DNA from: Acidobacteriaceae bacterium
Lineage (GTDB): Bacteria > Acidobacteriota > Terriglobia > Terriglobales > Acidobacteriaceae
NCBI GenBank assembly: GCA_003156235.1
Contig: PMGP01000235.1
Coordinates: 6,032-12,460 of the forward strand
Direction of reading: 5' to 3'
DNA length: 6,429 nucleotides
Of the stretch, positions 5,424 to 6,429 are shown in pieces. Each line of letters starts with the position of its first letter. Position 1 is the first letter of the stretch. A program made the translations under genes and the position numbers. The notes below the pieces were generated by a model, which did not search any database, was not told the origin of the DNA, and saw nothing but the letters and a program-made list of their open reading frames with translations.

Positions 5424-6397
5424 GCGCCTCCGCCGCGACTGCCCTTGCCTCTTCGCTGGATTCACTAGTCGCCGATTATCTGCGTGTGCTGGCCAACGAG
5501 CGTGGAGCATCGGCGCATACGCTGCGTGCATATGATCGCGAGCTGCATGGATTTACCGCTTATATCGCAGAACACTACGGCGCAACTCAAAACGTGGAGA
5601 GCATTGAGCACACGCATATTCGCGCCTACCTCGGCACACTCTATGATCGCGGCCTGGCGAAGGCTTCCGCGGCGCGAGCGCTGGCGTCCATTCGCAGTTG
5701 GTTCCGGTGGCTGGCGCGCACGGGGCGCCTGGAACGAAATGCTGCCTCGCTGGTAGCCACGCCGAAACTGCCCAAGCATTTGCCGCGCGTGCCTTCCATC
5801 GAGCAGATGAACCGTGTGGTGGATTCGGTCGCCGAGGATGTAGCCAGTTGGCCCACACGCGACACGGCGATTCTGGAACTGCTCTATGGCTGCGGTATTC
5901 GCAACGCGGAGCTGACCGGGCTGAACCTCGAAGACATTCACTGGGCCAACGAAGCAATTCTAATTCGCGGCAAGGGACAGAAAGAGCGTTACGTCCCGCT
6001 GGGCGACGCCGCGGCGCAAGCCTTGCGCGCCTATCTCGCCGAACGCGCCGCGCGGCTGGCTGCGGCTGACGATACAAAAGGCTACGCGACGCCGGCCTTG
6101 TTTCTCAACCTGCAACTGCGCGGTCTCGGCAAGCTCGGCGGCGAAGCTCGGTTGACCACGCGCAGCGTCGGACGCATCGTCAAGCGCATCGCTGTTCTAC
6201 GAGGGCTCTCCGCCGACGTGCATCCGCACACCCTGCGCCACGCCTTCGGAACGCATCTACTCGAAGAAGGCGCCGACCTGCGCGCCATTCAAGAATTATT
6301 GGGCCACGAGCGCCTCTCCACCACGCAGCGCTACACGCAACTGACTACGGCACAGTTGACCGTCGTCTACGATCGCACGCATCCAAGAGCGCGTTAA
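5420..6397 (+). CDS. xerC: Tyrosine recombinase XerC
   Basis: This is the second Xer-type recombinase, expected to form a heterotetramer with XerD on dif and catalyse one of the two strand exchanges. The product is 325 residues (E. coli XerC has 298). The N-terminal core-binding domain spans about 12-110 and contains ERGASAHTLRAYDREL at 27-42; the catalytic domain spans about 125-320. All active-site residues are present: R161 (GCGIRNAEL), K185 (IRGKGQKER), H270 and R273 (HPHTLRHAFGTH), H296 (LLGHERLSTTQ) and the nucleophile Y305. Spacings R273-H296 (23) and H296-Y305 (9) match the family. The extra length lies mostly around 212-245, between the lysine hairpin and the HxxR helix. The protein ends 20 residues after the tyrosine, as is normal, in contrast to its neighbour. 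The start is fixed by TAAGGAG five bases upstream. XerC rather than XerD is chosen on overall resemblance and on the pairing; the labels could be swapped. Confidence 0.9.
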   Translation: MSASAATALASSLDSLVADYLRVLANERGASAHTLRAYDRELHGFTAYIAEHYGATQNVESIEHTHIRAYLGTLYDRGLAKASAARALASIRSWFRWLARTGRLERNAASLVATPKLPKHLPRVPSIEQMNRVVDSVAEDVASWPTRDTAILELLYGCGIRNAELTGLNLEDIHWANEAILIRGKGQKERYVPLGDAAAQALRAYLAERAARLAAADDTKGYATPALFLNLQLRGLGKLGGEARLTTRSVGRIVKRIAVLRGLSADVHPHTLRHAFGTHLLEEGADLRAIQELLGHERLSTTQRYTQLTTAQLTVVYDRTHPRAR

Positions 6398-6422
6398 GCT
6401 CGACGAGCGCAAAAAGGCTGAT

Positions 6423-6429
6423 ATGGAGT
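6423..6429 (+). CDS. Possible start of a following gene, cut by the right edge
   Basis: AAAAAGG at 6411-6417 lies five bases before an ATG at 6423, and only 25 nt separate this ATG from the xerC stop. The spacing suggests a third gene of the same operon, but only two codons (Met-Glu) and one base are visible, so nothing can be said of the product. In several phyla xerC is followed by hslV, which is one candidate from general knowledge only. Confidence 0.35.

Noticed and set aside
5465..5941. Open frame of 158 codons on the minus strand
   Set aside because: Antisense to xerC; no ribosome binding site or domain supports it.
6398..6408. Terminator hairpin after xerC
   Set aside because: GCTC-GAC-GAGC is only four pairs and is followed by an A-run, not a T-run.
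1..6429. CRISPR array, tRNA or rRNA genes
   Set aside because: No regularly spaced repeats, cloverleaf or rRNA-like stretches were seen.

Overview
The window is a GC-rich (about 60% by eye), densely coded bacterial segment. It holds four genes for DNA break repair and site-specific recombination, arranged as two divergent two-gene operons around one short mobile-element-like insertion. The best taxonomic guess is Acidobacteriota. That guess rests on the general look of both Xer proteins and on a style of intergenic palindrome (a GC stem around a TTTA loop) that I remember as common in that phylum. It is an inference, not something the window proves.

Left part, minus strand (1-3927): an AddB-like nuclease of 890 residues is followed, with an 8-nt overlap, by an AddA-like UvrD-family helicase whose 3' part runs off the left edge. 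The AddB-like protein has the PD-(D/E)XK nuclease motifs and four cysteines in the pattern of the AddB iron-sulfur staple. The helicase shows Walker A and the early superfamily 1 motifs. Together they probably form a heterodimeric helicase-nuclease that processes double-strand ends for recombination, as AddAB and RecBCD do.

Middle (3928-4169): this 242-bp divergent promoter region contains a 129-bp element at 4011-4139. It has perfect 16-bp terminal inverted repeats, a flanking CTAA duplication on each side and two internal hairpins, but no coding capacity. It looks like an IS5-type MITE carrying REP-like hairpins.

Right part, plus strand (4170-6397): two complete tyrosine recombinases, XerD-like then XerC-like, are joined by an ATGA stop/start overlap. 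Both keep the full R-K-HxxR-H-Y catalytic set. The pair should act as a XerC/XerD heterotetramer that resolves chromosome dimers. The XerD-like protein has an odd C-terminal tail of about 85 residues that looks like recruited intergenic DNA. A possible next gene starts 25 nt after xerC, at the right edge.

Functionally, AddAB-type repair feeds homologous recombination, which creates chromosome dimers that Xer recombinases resolve, so the neighbourhood is coherent. I see no wholly new system. The most notable points are the MITE with nested hairpins between the divergent promoters, the coupled xerD-xerC operon, and the XerD tail.
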